Origin: a bacterium
GTDB taxonomy: Bacteria; Verrucomicrobiota; Kiritimatiellia; CAIKKV01; CAIYGI01
DNA length: 33,252 nucleotides
NCBI GenBank assembly: GCA_025360745.1
Contig: JANYBP010000093.1
Coordinates: 1 to 33,252, forward strand
Direction of reading: 5' to 3'
Position numbers and translations under genes: made by a program. Shown piece by piece: positions 1 to 8,090 of this stretch; the stretch's first letter is position 1; the number at the start of each line of letters is the position of its first letter. The notes under the pieces were generated by a model that did no database searches, was not told the origin of the DNA, and saw nothing but the letters and a program-made list of their open reading frames with translations.

Positions 1-2
1 TG

Positions 3-86
3 CTTCATCAGTTACACCTGACGTTGCCGGAACAGCCGCCCCCACGACTGGAAGATCTGAAGAAAAAATGTGGGGCAGACCTTTGA
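3..86 (+). CDS. 3' end of an unidentified protein (partial)
   Basis: An open frame runs in from the window edge and ends at a TGA at 84-86. It gives 27 residues ending in LEDLKKKCGADL, with the Pro- and Lys-containing composition of a real protein tail. The gene is cut by the window edge, so its identity cannot be judged. A transposase or another mobile-region protein is possible given the decayed sequence next to it, but nothing in 27 residues proves it. It converges on the minus-strand remnant that ends at 113. Confidence 0.35.
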   Translation, partial: LHQLHLTLPEQPPPRLEDLKKKCGADL

Positions 87-112
87 GCGGAAATCGAGGA
101 AATATGGCGGTT

Positions 113-574
113 TTATCCGCGAACGGGGAAAGACGGGTTAAGCATCTCCACCGGCGTTTCTGGGCTGACATATTTGCGAAAGACACGCGCTAGCTGGACG
201 CGCATCCAGCCGTCAGTCTGTTCCGCGATTTGCAGGAAAAGCCGGGTGGACGATTCGGAAGATTTCAACGCCTGACCGAAAAGCACCAAAACCGGCTTGT
301 ACAACTCACAGGCATCTTTGAGAATGTCAGGGTAATACTCGCCGGAAGCGAGCGTAATCCAAATTCCTCGCATCAACTTTGTAATCGGCGAAAAACTTCG
401 GTTTATCCGTGGCGGCTTCCTTCGATCTGGCAAGCAATCGCTTTTGGGACGGTACGGACACCCTTTTGTGGGCGCCGGACTGAAGATGCGATTTCATGGA
501 CGAAGAAGTTACCGGATCAAATCTTGAAGTGCAAGCGCGATCAGGTCTTCACAGCGGTTCCAACTCAAGCCAAC
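113..574 (-). pseudogene. Frameshifted remnant of an unrecognised protein, plus the tail of an upstream gene
   Basis: Three protein-like stretches lie in tandem on the minus strand in different frames. First, about 21 codons ending CEDLIALALQDLIR stop at 509-511. Second, an ATG at 497 opens a frame reading MKSHLQSGAHKRVSVPSQ and on to DKPKFFADYKVDARNLDYA. Third, near 340-360 the protein-like signal moves to another frame, which reads SGEYYPDILKDACELYKP, then STRLFLQIAEQTDGWMRVQL, and ends at 113. The simplest reading is a short gene broken by one frameshift, downstream of the 3' end of another gene. I do not recognise the family; a restriction-modification or defence origin crossed my mind but I cannot support it. 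A perfect 10-bp tandem duplication at 561-580 lies at the upstream edge. Confidence 0.4.
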
Positions 575-816
575 TCAAGCCGTGGAGAGACTGAGAGAAG
601 CGAGGGGGAGCTGGCGAAGGGGAGAAAAGGGCAAAACGGGGTAAACCGAACAGGATTGTTCGGTGGGCGAGGGGGCGATGGAGGCAGGTGGGTTCGGGCG
701 GGAGGACCTGCTGCGCAGCCGGTCTTCAATGGCGTCCAGCGGCCATAATTACAATTGCTGATTCCTTGTTTGGCGCGCTTGACCATCCATCGCGTTTTCT
801 CCATACTTTTCAGGAT
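575..816. other. Non-coding stretch with hairpins
   Basis: I see no convincing gene here. A perfect 7-bp hairpin CCGAACA/TGTTCGG lies at 646-663 with a 4-nt loop. A 20-bp near-perfect palindrome lies at 705-724. The end of a repeat element lies at 735-760. The frame of the downstream gene stays open back to 688, but that extension runs across these repeats and has no protein-like character. Confidence 0.5.
735..760 (-). repeat. Solo end of the 5438-5583 MITE-like element
   Basis: Read on the minus strand from 760, the sequence CAGCAATTGTAATTATGGCC matches the left end of the element at 5438 at all but three adjacent bases, and the match continues into GCT beyond it. Written on the plus strand it also resembles the inverted right end of that element (17 of 20 bases). 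No partner end was seen upstream, so it is either a truncated copy or a diverged one. It lies just before the ATG at 817. Confidence 0.55.
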
Positions 817-2265
817 ATGAGCGATCCATCGCCTGCCTTGTCCTGTCCGCGATTCCTGCTGGGAGCGCCGGTGCATGATGTCTCGTCGCCGGACGCGGTG
901 GCGTGGATGGTTGAGCAGATGAGCGGATCGTCGCCTGGGTTCGCTATGTCCCTGCCTGCGGCCTGGCTGGCACAGGCCTGGAAACACGCCGGGCTTCAGG
1001 CTGTTCTGCGCAAGGCGCGTCTGGTCCTGCCGGACTCCAAGTGGGTGCTGGGCATTTCAGGATATTTCGGTCCGCGGATCATGCATGGCCACACGCCGTC
1101 CGACGTTGCGCTACAGGCGGCGGCGGCGGCTGAGCGGGCCGGCGTATGCGTTTATCTGCTGGCTCCAGAGGCCGGAATCGCCAGCGCCGCCGCGACCGAG
1201 CTACAGAAGCGCTATCCGCGACTCGCGATCGCGGGCACAGGCGGGTTGCCGCGTCCCGCCACGGCCGCGGCGGACCAGGCGGAGTTGCTGGCGGCGCTCG
1301 GCGCCACGAAGCCGGGGCTAGTGCTGGCGGAGCTGAAAAACGTCGGCCATGCCATTTGGCTGCGGGAATGCGTGGCACAGTGGTCGGTCCCGCTGGCGCT
1401 CGGGCTCGACGGGGGGCTGGCTGACCTGCTACCCAGGCGCTGGTATGACCGATACCTGCCAACGGTCGCCATTGCCAGGGTGATGACGGCGCTCATACGC
1501 AACGAGCGCTTCGCGATGGCCGCGGCCGGAGCTCTGCTGATGCAGCGCAAGGCCCGGCAGGCGCGGCGCGATGCGGGTGAAGAACCTGTGGCGCCGCCCG
1601 AACCGCACACGCTGACCGGACTGCCCGCCACGCTGGCGGTGTTCCAGCGTCTGCCCGATGAACAGACGGCGCAAACTTGTCTGAGCGAACTGGGCGCCCA
1701 GGCCAGGCTGGGCGCTCTGATTCTGGACATGTATGCCTGCCCCTGGCTGGATAGCCGGGAACTCGGGGTCATCGTGGCACTGGCACACCAGTGTCGCCGG
1801 CGCCAGGCGCGGCTGTTTATGTGCAACACAAGCGCCGCCGTGGCGCGACTGGTCGAAGTCTCGCGTCTGGAAAACGAACTGACGATTCCGGCTTCGAGCG
1901 ATGTCATGCTCGCCGATCTGCGGCGCCGGCGTGAAACCGATGCCCTGGGCGTGGCCGCCGCGCAGGGGGACACGGTGCTGGTCACCCTGCCGGCGGAATT
2001 GACCGTGGCCAGCCTGGAGTTTTTCCGCGCGCGGGTCTCGGCCGTCTGGAGCGACCAGTTGCGAGCCGGCACGTTGCGGCAACTCCATGTGGACGCGTCG
2101 CGCCTGACATTCATGGATAGCGCGGCGATGGGCTATCTGCTCTATCTGCGGAAGATCACGGTGGCCGCCGGTGTGACGATCCAGTTCGATGGCTTCCACG
2201 GCGTCGCCAAGCAGTCGCTGAAACTGGCGCGCTTGGAGCAGTTGTTCAAGGAAGGCGCCGAGTGA
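817..2265 (+). CDS. WecG/TagA-like domain fused to two STAS domains
   Basis: From the ATG at 817 the protein has 482 residues. Residues about 12-230 follow the WecG/TagA/CpsF glycosyltransferase pattern: FLLGAPVHDV at the start, LPDS around Asp73, a VYLLAPEAGIASAAATELQK nucleotide-binding-like segment, then YPRLAIAGTGG. The usual PkQE-W motif is replaced by KNVGHAIWL near residue 174, so the normal catalytic Gln is missing. Two STAS domains follow, about 270-365 (LDSRELG, Ser313) and 385-482 (FMDSAAMG, Ser435), both with a Ser where anti-sigma antagonists are phosphorylated. This suggests a regulatory or sensor protein rather than an active glycosyltransferase, possibly connected to cell-envelope polysaccharide control; that is inference. 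I chose 817 because the open frame upstream crosses repeat sequence. The stop overlaps the next start by 4 nt. Confidence 0.75.
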   Translation: MSDPSPALSCPRFLLGAPVHDVSSPDAVAWMVEQMSGSSPGFAMSLPAAWLAQAWKHAGLQAVLRKARLVLPDSKWVLGISGYFGPRIMHGHTPSDVALQAAAAAERAGVCVYLLAPEAGIASAAATELQKRYPRLAIAGTGGLPRPATAAADQAELLAALGATKPGLVLAELKNVGHAIWLRECVAQWSVPLALGLDGGLADLLPRRWYDRYLPTVAIARVMTALIRNERFAMAAAGALLMQRKARQARRDAGEEPVAPPEPHTLTGLPATLAVFQRLPDEQTAQTCLSELGAQARLGALILDMYACPWLDSRELGVIVALAHQCRRRQARLFMCNTSAAVARLVEVSRLENELTIPASSDVMLADLRRRRETDALGVAAAQGDTVLVTLPAELTVASLEFFRARVSAVWSDQLRAGTLRQLHVDASRLTFMDSAAMGYLLYLRKITVAAGVTIQFDGFHGVAKQSLKLARLEQLFKEGAE

Positions 2266-3026
2266 CGCTCCGCGCCGCGCTGTTGCTGCTGCTGGCGCTG
2301 GCGGCCGGTTGCGCCACCCCGCGGCGCGGCGAACTCTATCAGGTTTCCACCATCGACGCCCTGCTGGCCGGCGTCTATGACGGCGAGGTGACTTTCGACG
2401 AACTGATGCGCCATGGCGATTTCGGCATCGGCACCTTCGACGCCCTCGGCGGCGAGATGGTCGCCGTCGATGGCCGCGCCTACGATGTCCGTTTTGACGG
2501 TCATGTCGTGCCGGTCACCCCGGCGCGCCGCACGCCTTTTGCGGCGGTGACGTTCTTCGACCAAACCCGGACCACGCCGGCCCTGAGCGTCACCAACCTC
2601 GCGCAGTTCACCGCCTTGCTCGACACCAAACTGGCCGCAGCCAATCAGCCGTACGCGGTGCGTATCGACGGGATTTTCGCTTACGTGCGGACGCGCAGCG
2701 TTCCGCCGCAACACCGCCCCTACCCGCCGCTGGCCGAGGTGGCCAAGTCGCAAGCCGTCTTCGAATTCCGCAATGTCCGCGGCACGCTGGTGGGATTCCG
2801 CTGTCCGGCATGGCTCAAAGGGCTGAACGTAACCGGCTACCACCTGCACTTCCTGACGGCGGACCGCACCGCCGGCGGCCATGTGCTGGATCTCGCTTTC
2901 TCGGAACTGCCCGTCCGCCTGGACGCCTGCCATAGTTTGACCGTCGAATTGCCCCGCGCTGGCGATTTCGGCGCGCTCAATCTTACGAAGGATCGCGGCC
3001 GCGAATTGGAACAGGTCGAGAAGTAA
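2262..3026 (+). CDS. budA: Alpha-acetolactate decarboxylase, predicted lipoprotein
   Basis: The 254-residue protein converts alpha-acetolactate to acetoin, the second step of the acetoin/butanediol branch. It matches the family from LYQVSTIDALLAGVYDG onwards. Metal-site histidines are visible in YHLHF (His194, His196) and GGHVL (His207); Glu65, Arg145 and a near-terminal Glu253 fall where I recall the active-site residues of the Bacillus enzyme. The N-terminus is a short hydrophobic signal ending LALAAGC, a lipobox with Cys17, so it is probably exported and lipid-anchored. That is odd for an enzyme that uses a cytoplasmic intermediate, although secreted forms exist in Gram-positives. The GTG start at 2262 overlaps the upstream TGA, so translation is probably coupled to the STAS-fusion gene. 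No acetolactate synthase is nearby. Confidence 0.88.
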   Translation: MTLRAALLLLLALAAGCATPRRGELYQVSTIDALLAGVYDGEVTFDELMRHGDFGIGTFDALGGEMVAVDGRAYDVRFDGHVVPVTPARRTPFAAVTFFDQTRTTPALSVTNLAQFTALLDTKLAAANQPYAVRIDGIFAYVRTRSVPPQHRPYPPLAEVAKSQAVFEFRNVRGTLVGFRCPAWLKGLNVTGYHLHFLTADRTAGGHVLDLAFSELPVRLDACHSLTVELPRAGDFGALNLTKDRGRELEQVEK

Positions 3027-3036
3027 CCGCGGCGGA

Positions 3037-3747
3037 CTACCGGACGGACGGCCCGGCGATTGCTTCGAAGCGCGCCTGTAGCGCGGTCAAGTGCGCCTTC
3101 AGTGCGGCGACCTCCCCTTCAAGCCGCTCCAGACGGCTGCCGGCGGACACCGAGTTCTGTGCCGGGGCGGGCTCGCCTGCCGCGGCGGAGACCGCAACCG
3201 GCCCGCAGAGCAATTGCGCCCAGCGCGCCTCGCGGCGGCCCGCTTCGCGCGCCAGTTTGACGGCGAAGGGACCATCGCCATGGTCGGCCAAACCTTGCAG
3301 GAGCGCCTCCACCGCCGCCACCTCGCCATAGGCGCGCATGCGCCCGGCGCGGGTGCGCAGTTCGGCGGCGGTCTGTGGTCCGCGCAACAGCAATTCGGTC
3401 AGCAGCGGCACGCACTCTTCCGGCACATGATAGAGGTCGGCAAAGGAATGACGGTATTTTGGAACGCGGTTGCCGGCCAGCGACACCTGCCAGACCAGCT
3501 TCTTGTCGCGCAGACTTTCCAAAGCCAGCGCCACGGCGCTTTCGTCGAGCGCCATCAGAGGGTCGCGGTTGTTCTTCTGGTTGCAGGCCGCGAGCAGGGC
3601 GTTCAAAGTCAGCGGATAGTACTCGGGCGTGGTGAGCTGCTTCTCGATCAACGCCCCCAGCACACGCGCCTCATCGGCCGTAAGCGCCGACCAGGCCGGC
3701 GACGATGGCGCAGCCGTCGGAAGCGCAGGCGTCTCGGAAATGTTCAT
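3037..3747 (-). CDS. yceH: YceH/DUF480 winged-helix protein
   Basis: This 236-residue protein has the signature LTADEARVLGALIEKQLTTP followed by YPLTLNALLAACNQKNNRDP, typical of the YceH (DUF480) family. Members fold as tandem winged helices; the biochemical role is not well established. The C-terminus ends in a coiled-coil-like segment (LERLEGEVAALKAHLTALQA), and between this and the core is an Ala/Pro-rich linker. I chose the ATG at 3747 because GGAG stands 9 nt before it; an ATG at 3765 and the open frame to 3909 lack a ribosome-binding site. It converges on budA with only 10 nt between the stops. The 3748-3986 gap towards fic holds a short hairpin (GCCGCT/AGCGGC near 3924-3938) but no gene. 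Confidence 0.88.
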   Translation of the reverse strand: MNISETPALPTAAPSSPAWSALTADEARVLGALIEKQLTTPEYYPLTLNALLAACNQKNNRDPLMALDESAVALALESLRDKKLVWQVSLAGNRVPKYRHSFADLYHVPEECVPLLTELLLRGPQTAAELRTRAGRMRAYGEVAAVEALLQGLADHGDGPFAVKLAREAGRREARWAQLLCGPVAVSAAAGEPAPAQNSVSAGSRLERLEGEVAALKAHLTALQARFEAIAGPSVR

Positions 3748-3986
3748 AAACTTTTTCTCCGTCATGGCGGTCAACGTGTGTAGTATCACAAATTTCATGC
3801 CGATTTTCAAACTGCGGATGTGTCTTGCCCTACACCGCCAGGAAGCCCGGAACCCGAGATAGCGGCTGAACAAATCAGGAAGCCTTTTCAGAGGCGCAAC
3901 GGATGCCACAACACCACTGATTTGCCGCTTGGAGCGGCGCCGGTGAACGTGAAATCGAAACGGTTTTTCTCGAAATCCAAATTGGC

Positions 3987-5330
3987 TCAGGTGGTCCGGG
4001 CTTGCTTTTCCATCCGCCGCAACCGCTCTGACAAATCGCGCGGCACGGTGAAAACCATCTTTCTGCCCCGCATTTTCCGATCCAGCACGCCGCGCGTTTT
4101 CAAGTCCAGCAGGTCCGTACGCGCTGTCTGGTATGCGACGTTATGGCTGTTGCCGTGACTGGCAATCGTATATTCCTGATACGGGTGCTTCAAGGCATGG
4201 CGCACCAATTCAGCCTGCCGGTGGTTGAAGACACCCAAGACCCGCACATGCGACTCCAACTCGCGCACCTCCAAGGTCTTCCGGGCGATGTAGGCATGCA
4301 GTTCTCCAATGGCCCGCCGGATCGCCTGCGTCTGGGCCACGATAAAGTAGGTCAGGTCGTTGCCGTCCGTCTCGCTGTGCAGGTACGAAAGGCCGTACAT
4401 GATTGGGGCCTTTTTCAGAACACTGGAGATCGAGATAAACTCGAAGAGCCAGTATCCCGCGTGCAGCATTCCCCAGTAGAAAAGCGCCCGCGCAGTCCGG
4501 CCGTTGCCGTCCACGAACGGATGGTCGTAGGCCAGCCAGAAGTGCAGGATGATGGCGCGCACCGCCGGATGAACGAAAAACTCCGGCGTCCGGCCATTCG
4601 CGAAGTCGCACATCGCCTGCAACCGGACGGACAGTTCCTCCGCCGGAGGGGGGCTGTGGAATATCTCGCCGAAATCGTCACCCACCACCCGCATCTCGTC
4701 CGCTCGCCGGAACCGTCCGGCGGCGGTCGCATCCTGTAAAGTCTTCTCCGTCACGAGCCGATGGATCGCAAAGACCATTTCCGGCGTAAGCTCATCTTTC
4801 TTCAATTCCGTGACCCGCTGCATGGTCAGATAATTGTTCAGAATCATCTGCTCGCCGTTATCCCGAGGGGGACGCCCCGTGCGGATCATTTCCTTGGCCA
4901 CGTCGCGCGTGGTTGCGGCGCCCTCCAGTTGACTGGAGGCGATCGCCTCCTCGATTAGCGAGCGAATCAGATAGAGATCCCGTGTCTGAGGGTTGGCGAT
5001 CGGTTCGGGAATTCCGATCGACCGCCCGGCGCCCATGTCAATATCGTGCAACTCCGACTGCACCAGATCCGGCGCCCAAAACAGAAAAGGGCGACCCTTC
5101 TGGTCGAGCAACGGGATCGGCTTGAGCAATCCATTGCGCCGCATTTTGATGCCGAACCACCACTCCCCGGGGCTCAAACCATCCGGAGGCGCCAGATGCC
5201 GTAATTTGTCCCAATGCAAGTAATCGCCCGGCGGTTCGACTGCAAGACGCAAAATCGCGGCTAATTTGTTGCCATCATATCCATTCGGGAAAATTTCCGA
5301 ATACTCTGGCGGTGTCTGTGGTCTTTTCAT
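3987..5330 (-). CDS. Fic-domain protein with C-terminal winged helix
   Basis: The 447-residue protein carries the Fic active-site motif HPFVDGNGRTAR (residues 270-281), with His270 as the expected catalytic base for moving AMP or another nucleotide moiety onto a target hydroxyl. An inhibitory-helix motif, SSQLEG (132-137), lies before the Fic core, as in class II self-inhibited Fic proteins. The N-terminus (about 10-90) resembles the Fic/DUF4172-type lead domain. The last ~85 residues (VFNHRQAELVRHAL onward) look like a winged helix, so the protein may bind DNA. No antitoxin-sized partner gene is adjacent, fitting a self-controlled enzyme. Its base composition seems less GC-rich than its neighbours, a possible sign of transfer (not computed). 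A symmetric double operator lies directly upstream. Confidence 0.9.
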   Translation of the reverse strand: MKRPQTPPEYSEIFPNGYDGNKLAAILRLAVEPPGDYLHWDKLRHLAPPDGLSPGEWWFGIKMRRNGLLKPIPLLDQKGRPFLFWAPDLVQSELHDIDMGAGRSIGIPEPIANPQTRDLYLIRSLIEEAIASSQLEGAATTRDVAKEMIRTGRPPRDNGEQMILNNYLTMQRVTELKKDELTPEMVFAIHRLVTEKTLQDATAAGRFRRADEMRVVGDDFGEIFHSPPPAEELSVRLQAMCDFANGRTPEFFVHPAVRAIILHFWLAYDHPFVDGNGRTARALFYWGMLHAGYWLFEFISISSVLKKAPIMYGLSYLHSETDGNDLTYFIVAQTQAIRRAIGELHAYIARKTLEVRELESHVRVLGVFNHRQAELVRHALKHPYQEYTIASHGNSHNVAYQTARTDLLDLKTRGVLDRKMRGRKMVFTVPRDLSERLRRMEKQARTT

Positions 5331-5342
5331 GGTGTGTCAAAC

Positions 5343-5407
5343 AATTACTAACCAATAACAAATTAGTAGTTATCTGACAACTACTAAATTTACGGTGTTT
5401 AGTAATT
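5343..5407. promoter_or_regulatory. Double operator upstream of fic
   Basis: Four 9-bp half-sites lie in an AT-rich stretch 13-77 bp before the fic start: AATTACTAA (5343-5351), TTAGTAGTT (5363-5371), AACTACTAA (5379-5387) and TTAGTAATT (5399-5407). They form two copies of AAYTACTAA-N11-TTAGTARTT, 36 bp apart centre to centre. The whole array is itself a perfect nested palindrome around 5375. This is the layout of a pair of dimer-binding operators. The winged helix at the Fic C-terminus makes autoregulation a plausible guess, but the regulator is unknown. Confidence 0.7.
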
Positions 5408-5437
5408 ACTGAAATCACGGTTTGGACGGCCATCTCA

Positions 5438-5583
5438 GCAGCAATTCGCATTATGGCCGCTTCCTCGGGCCCGGACGACACGGAGGTCGTCTCTCCAGGC
5501 GACGAAACGGCGGATTTTCGAGCTTTTGGAGGGTCGGGCTCCGTCCCGACCGCACTTCATGTGGCCATAGTGAGAATTGCTGC
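5438..5583. mobile_element. MITE-like element, 146 bp
   Basis: The ends are 21-bp inverted repeats (5438-5458 and 5563-5583) matching at 19 of 21 positions; the outermost bases read GCAGCAATTC. Both sides are flanked by CATCTCA (5431-5437 and 5584-5590), a candidate 7-bp target-site duplication. The interior holds two hairpins: GACGAC/GTCGTC (5474-5491) and GGTCGGG/CCCGACC (5532-5551). There is no coding capacity. A related end lies at 735-760, so the family is present more than once in the window. Confidence 0.7.
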
Positions 5584-5594
5584 CATCTCAGCGG

Positions 5595-5617
5595 AAAACG
5601 CCCCGCATCGAGGGGCG
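5595..5617 (-). terminator. Weak terminator candidate after rnr
   Basis: On the minus strand, 53 nt past the RNase R stop, a 6-bp stem CGCCCC/GGGGCG with a 7-nt loop is followed by TTTT. The stem and T-run are short, so this is tentative. Confidence 0.4.
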
Positions 5618-5669
5618 GCAGATTTCCGTTCACCACCTGTCGCCTTCGGATGACACCGTCCGAACTTTC

Positions 5670-8090
5670 TCAGCGGCCGCGGCGGCGGCCGCTGGAGGGG
5701 CGACCGGCGGGGAGCGGTTTGCGCAGGGGGTCGCGGGTTTTGTCGCGGCCGCGCGGGGATTTACCGCCCGGCGCGGCGCTCTCCACCGCACCGCCGGCGG
5801 GCGCGAAGTCCATACGGTGTTTCTCGAAATCCACGCGGGCCACAACCACCTGCAGGCGGCTGCCGGCGGTGTAGACGTGCCGGTCGACGCGCAGGGCGTG
5901 GGCGCCTGGATCGAAGCGCACGAAGCCCTTGGAGAGGGTCGAGATGTGGACCAGGCCCTGCACGTCGAGGTCGATGATCTCCACGATCAGACCGAAGTTA
6001 GAGGCGCGGATCACGGCGGCGTTGTAAACCTCGGGCTGGCGACGGTCCAGCTGCTGCTGGAGGAAGCGCATCTTCTTGATCTCCACCAGCTCGCGCTCGG
6101 CGCGTTCGGCATCCTGCTCGGTCGTCGAACAGTGCTGGCTGATGCGGCCCAGTTCGGCGGGGGTGTAAACTCCGCCGCGGTTGGCCAGCACGGCGGCCAG
6201 GATGCGGTGCACCACCAGATCGGGATAGCGCCGGATGGGCGAGGTGAAGTGCGCGTAATATTTCTTGGCCAGTCCGAAATGTCCGGCCTCGTCGGCGGAG
6301 TAGACCGCGCGTTTCATACTTTTCAAGACGGCCAGTTGGGCATAGCGCGCCAGCGGAGTCTCGCGGATCGTGCGCAAAAATTCCGAGAGCGCATGGCGGT
6401 CGTTGAGATCGCCGGGGCGGTAGCCCAGGGCATGCAGTTCGGCCGTCAGTTCCTCGATCTTTTCCGGGGCCGGCGGCTCGTGCAGCCGGTGGATCAGGCG
6501 CACGCCGCGGCGGGACAGTTCCCGGTCCACGGCCTCGTTGGCCGCCACCATGCACTCCTCGACCATCTGGTGCGAGATGTCGTTCACAACCTCGCGCACG
6601 CCATCGATCATGCCGTCGGGCCCGAGCACAATGTCGAACTCCGGACGGTCGAGATCGAGCGCGCATTGCGCCATGCGCTGCCGGCGCATGGCCTGGGCCA
6701 GATTGCCGATCGCGCGCAGGCGTTCCACGGCCTTCTCGGGAATCGCATCATCCGGCGGGCGCATGCCGGGAAGGGTCTTGAGCACGGCGAAAGCCTGTTC
6801 GTAAGTCAAGCGCAGTTGGGAGCGGATAATGGACTTGGCGAACTCCGCATGCACGACACGGTCGGCATCGTCCAGCGTCATGAACACGGAAAAGGCCATG
6901 CGATCCTGGTTGGGATTCAGGCTGCAGACGCCGTTGGAGAGCGCCTCGGGCAGCATCGGGATCACCAGGTCGGGCAGATAAACGCTGTTACCGCGCTCGG
7001 CGGCCTCGCGGTCCAGGGCGCTGCCCGGAATCACGAAGTGGCTCACGTCCGCGATATGCACACCCAGCACCCGGCGCCCGCGGGGATCCAGGTCGAGCGA
7101 TAGCGCGTCGTCGAAATCGCGCGCCGTGGCGGGATCAACTGTGAAAATATATCGCTCGCGCAAATCGAGGCGCGGGCCGGGATTTTGCAACCTGGCCAGC
7201 ACCGACTCGGCTTCCGCCACCACCGCATCGGGGAAGGCATCGGGCAGTCCGTAGTGGCGGCGGATGGCGATCGTGTCGAGCGAGGGATCGTCGGCCGGTC
7301 CGATGACCTCGATGATCTCGGCCTCGGGGTTGACATGCGTGTGGTCCCAGTCGGTGAACTGCACGACGACGCGGTCGCCGAGCGAGGCCCCCATCGTTTC
7401 GGAAACGTAAAAGTCCTGCTGATAATTGGGGCTGAGCGGCACGACGTAGTGGAAGCGCGGCGTGGCGCGCAGGGTGCCGACGATCACGCGCCGGGCGCGC
7501 GCGATCACGCGGATGACCTTGGCCACGCGGCCCCCCTCGCCGAGCGCCACGCCGGGATCGCCGGCCGGCATCAGGCGCACGACCACGCGGTCGCCGGGCA
7601 GGGCCGTATGCTGCTCGCCGCGCGGGACACAGACATTCTCCGCGCCTTCGATGTCGGTCAGATAGCCATCGCCGTTGCGTTTTATCTCCAGGCGGCCCGT
7701 GACCAGATCGGCCCGCGCGCCCACGGCATAGCGGTCGCGGCGGATGACGACGAGTTCGCCCTCCAACACCAACTGGTCAAGCAGGGTCTGCAACTGCCTG
7801 CGTTGCGGCGGACGCATGGCCAGGGTGTCGGCGATTTCGCGGACGGTCAGGGGCTGCGCGCCGGTTTTCTGCAGCAAGGCCAGCACGGCCTCGCGGCCGT
7901 CGCCGTCATTTGCGGCGGAGGCCGATACATCCCGGCCGCGCGGACCGAGCGCTCCGAAGCGTGCGGCGGCGGGCGCGCCCGGCCGCGTCGGCGGTGGACG
8001 CCGGGAGGACCTCTGGAAATCCGCGCCGCCATGCCGGGGACGCCGCCGTTGTTCCGAACCGCCCGATCGCCGTGTAGTTTGCGGACTCAT
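5670..8090 (-). CDS. rnr: Ribonuclease R
   Basis: This 806-residue protein is a processive 3'-5' exoribonuclease of the RNase II/R family, acting on structured RNA. After a basic, low-complexity N-terminus (about 1-65) comes a winged-helix segment (EAVLALLQKTGAQPLTVREI), then cold-shock-type domains, then the RNB catalytic domain with the metal-binding motif DPATARDFDDALSLD (about 319-333), and a C-terminal S1 domain (FGLIVEIIDLDVQGLVHIST). It ends in a short basic tail. I chose the ATG at 8090, with a run of five Gs about 8 nt upstream; a TTG 15 nt earlier is less likely. The ATG overlaps the stop of the UbiA-family gene as ATGA, so the two are probably translationally coupled. Confidence 0.96.
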   Translation of the reverse strand: MSPQTTRRSGGSEQRRRPRHGGADFQRSSRRPPPTRPGAPAAARFGALGPRGRDVSASAANDGDGREAVLALLQKTGAQPLTVREIADTLAMRPPQRRQLQTLLDQLVLEGELVVIRRDRYAVGARADLVTGRLEIKRNGDGYLTDIEGAENVCVPRGEQHTALPGDRVVVRLMPAGDPGVALGEGGRVAKVIRVIARARRVIVGTLRATPRFHYVVPLSPNYQQDFYVSETMGASLGDRVVVQFTDWDHTHVNPEAEIIEVIGPADDPSLDTIAIRRHYGLPDAFPDAVVAEAESVLARLQNPGPRLDLRERYIFTVDPATARDFDDALSLDLDPRGRRVLGVHIADVSHFVIPGSALDREAAERGNSVYLPDLVIPMLPEALSNGVCSLNPNQDRMAFSVFMTLDDADRVVHAEFAKSIIRSQLRLTYEQAFAVLKTLPGMRPPDDAIPEKAVERLRAIGNLAQAMRRQRMAQCALDLDRPEFDIVLGPDGMIDGVREVVNDISHQMVEECMVAANEAVDRELSRRGVRLIHRLHEPPAPEKIEELTAELHALGYRPGDLNDRHALSEFLRTIRETPLARYAQLAVLKSMKRAVYSADEAGHFGLAKKYYAHFTSPIRRYPDLVVHRILAAVLANRGGVYTPAELGRISQHCSTTEQDAERAERELVEIKKMRFLQQQLDRRQPEVYNAAVIRASNFGLIVEIIDLDVQGLVHISTLSKGFVRFDPGAHALRVDRHVYTAGSRLQVVVARVDFEKHRMDFAPAGGAVESAAPGGKSPRGRDKTRDPLRKPLPAGRPSSGRRRGR

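Noticed and set aside
688-816. N-terminal extension of the WecG-STAS protein
   Set aside because: The added 43 residues are not family-like and are encoded by a palindrome and a repeat-element end.
5275-5481. Small minus-strand open frame upstream of fic as a possible antitoxin
   Set aside because: It overlaps the double operator and the fic start in another frame, and fic already carries an internal inhibitory motif.
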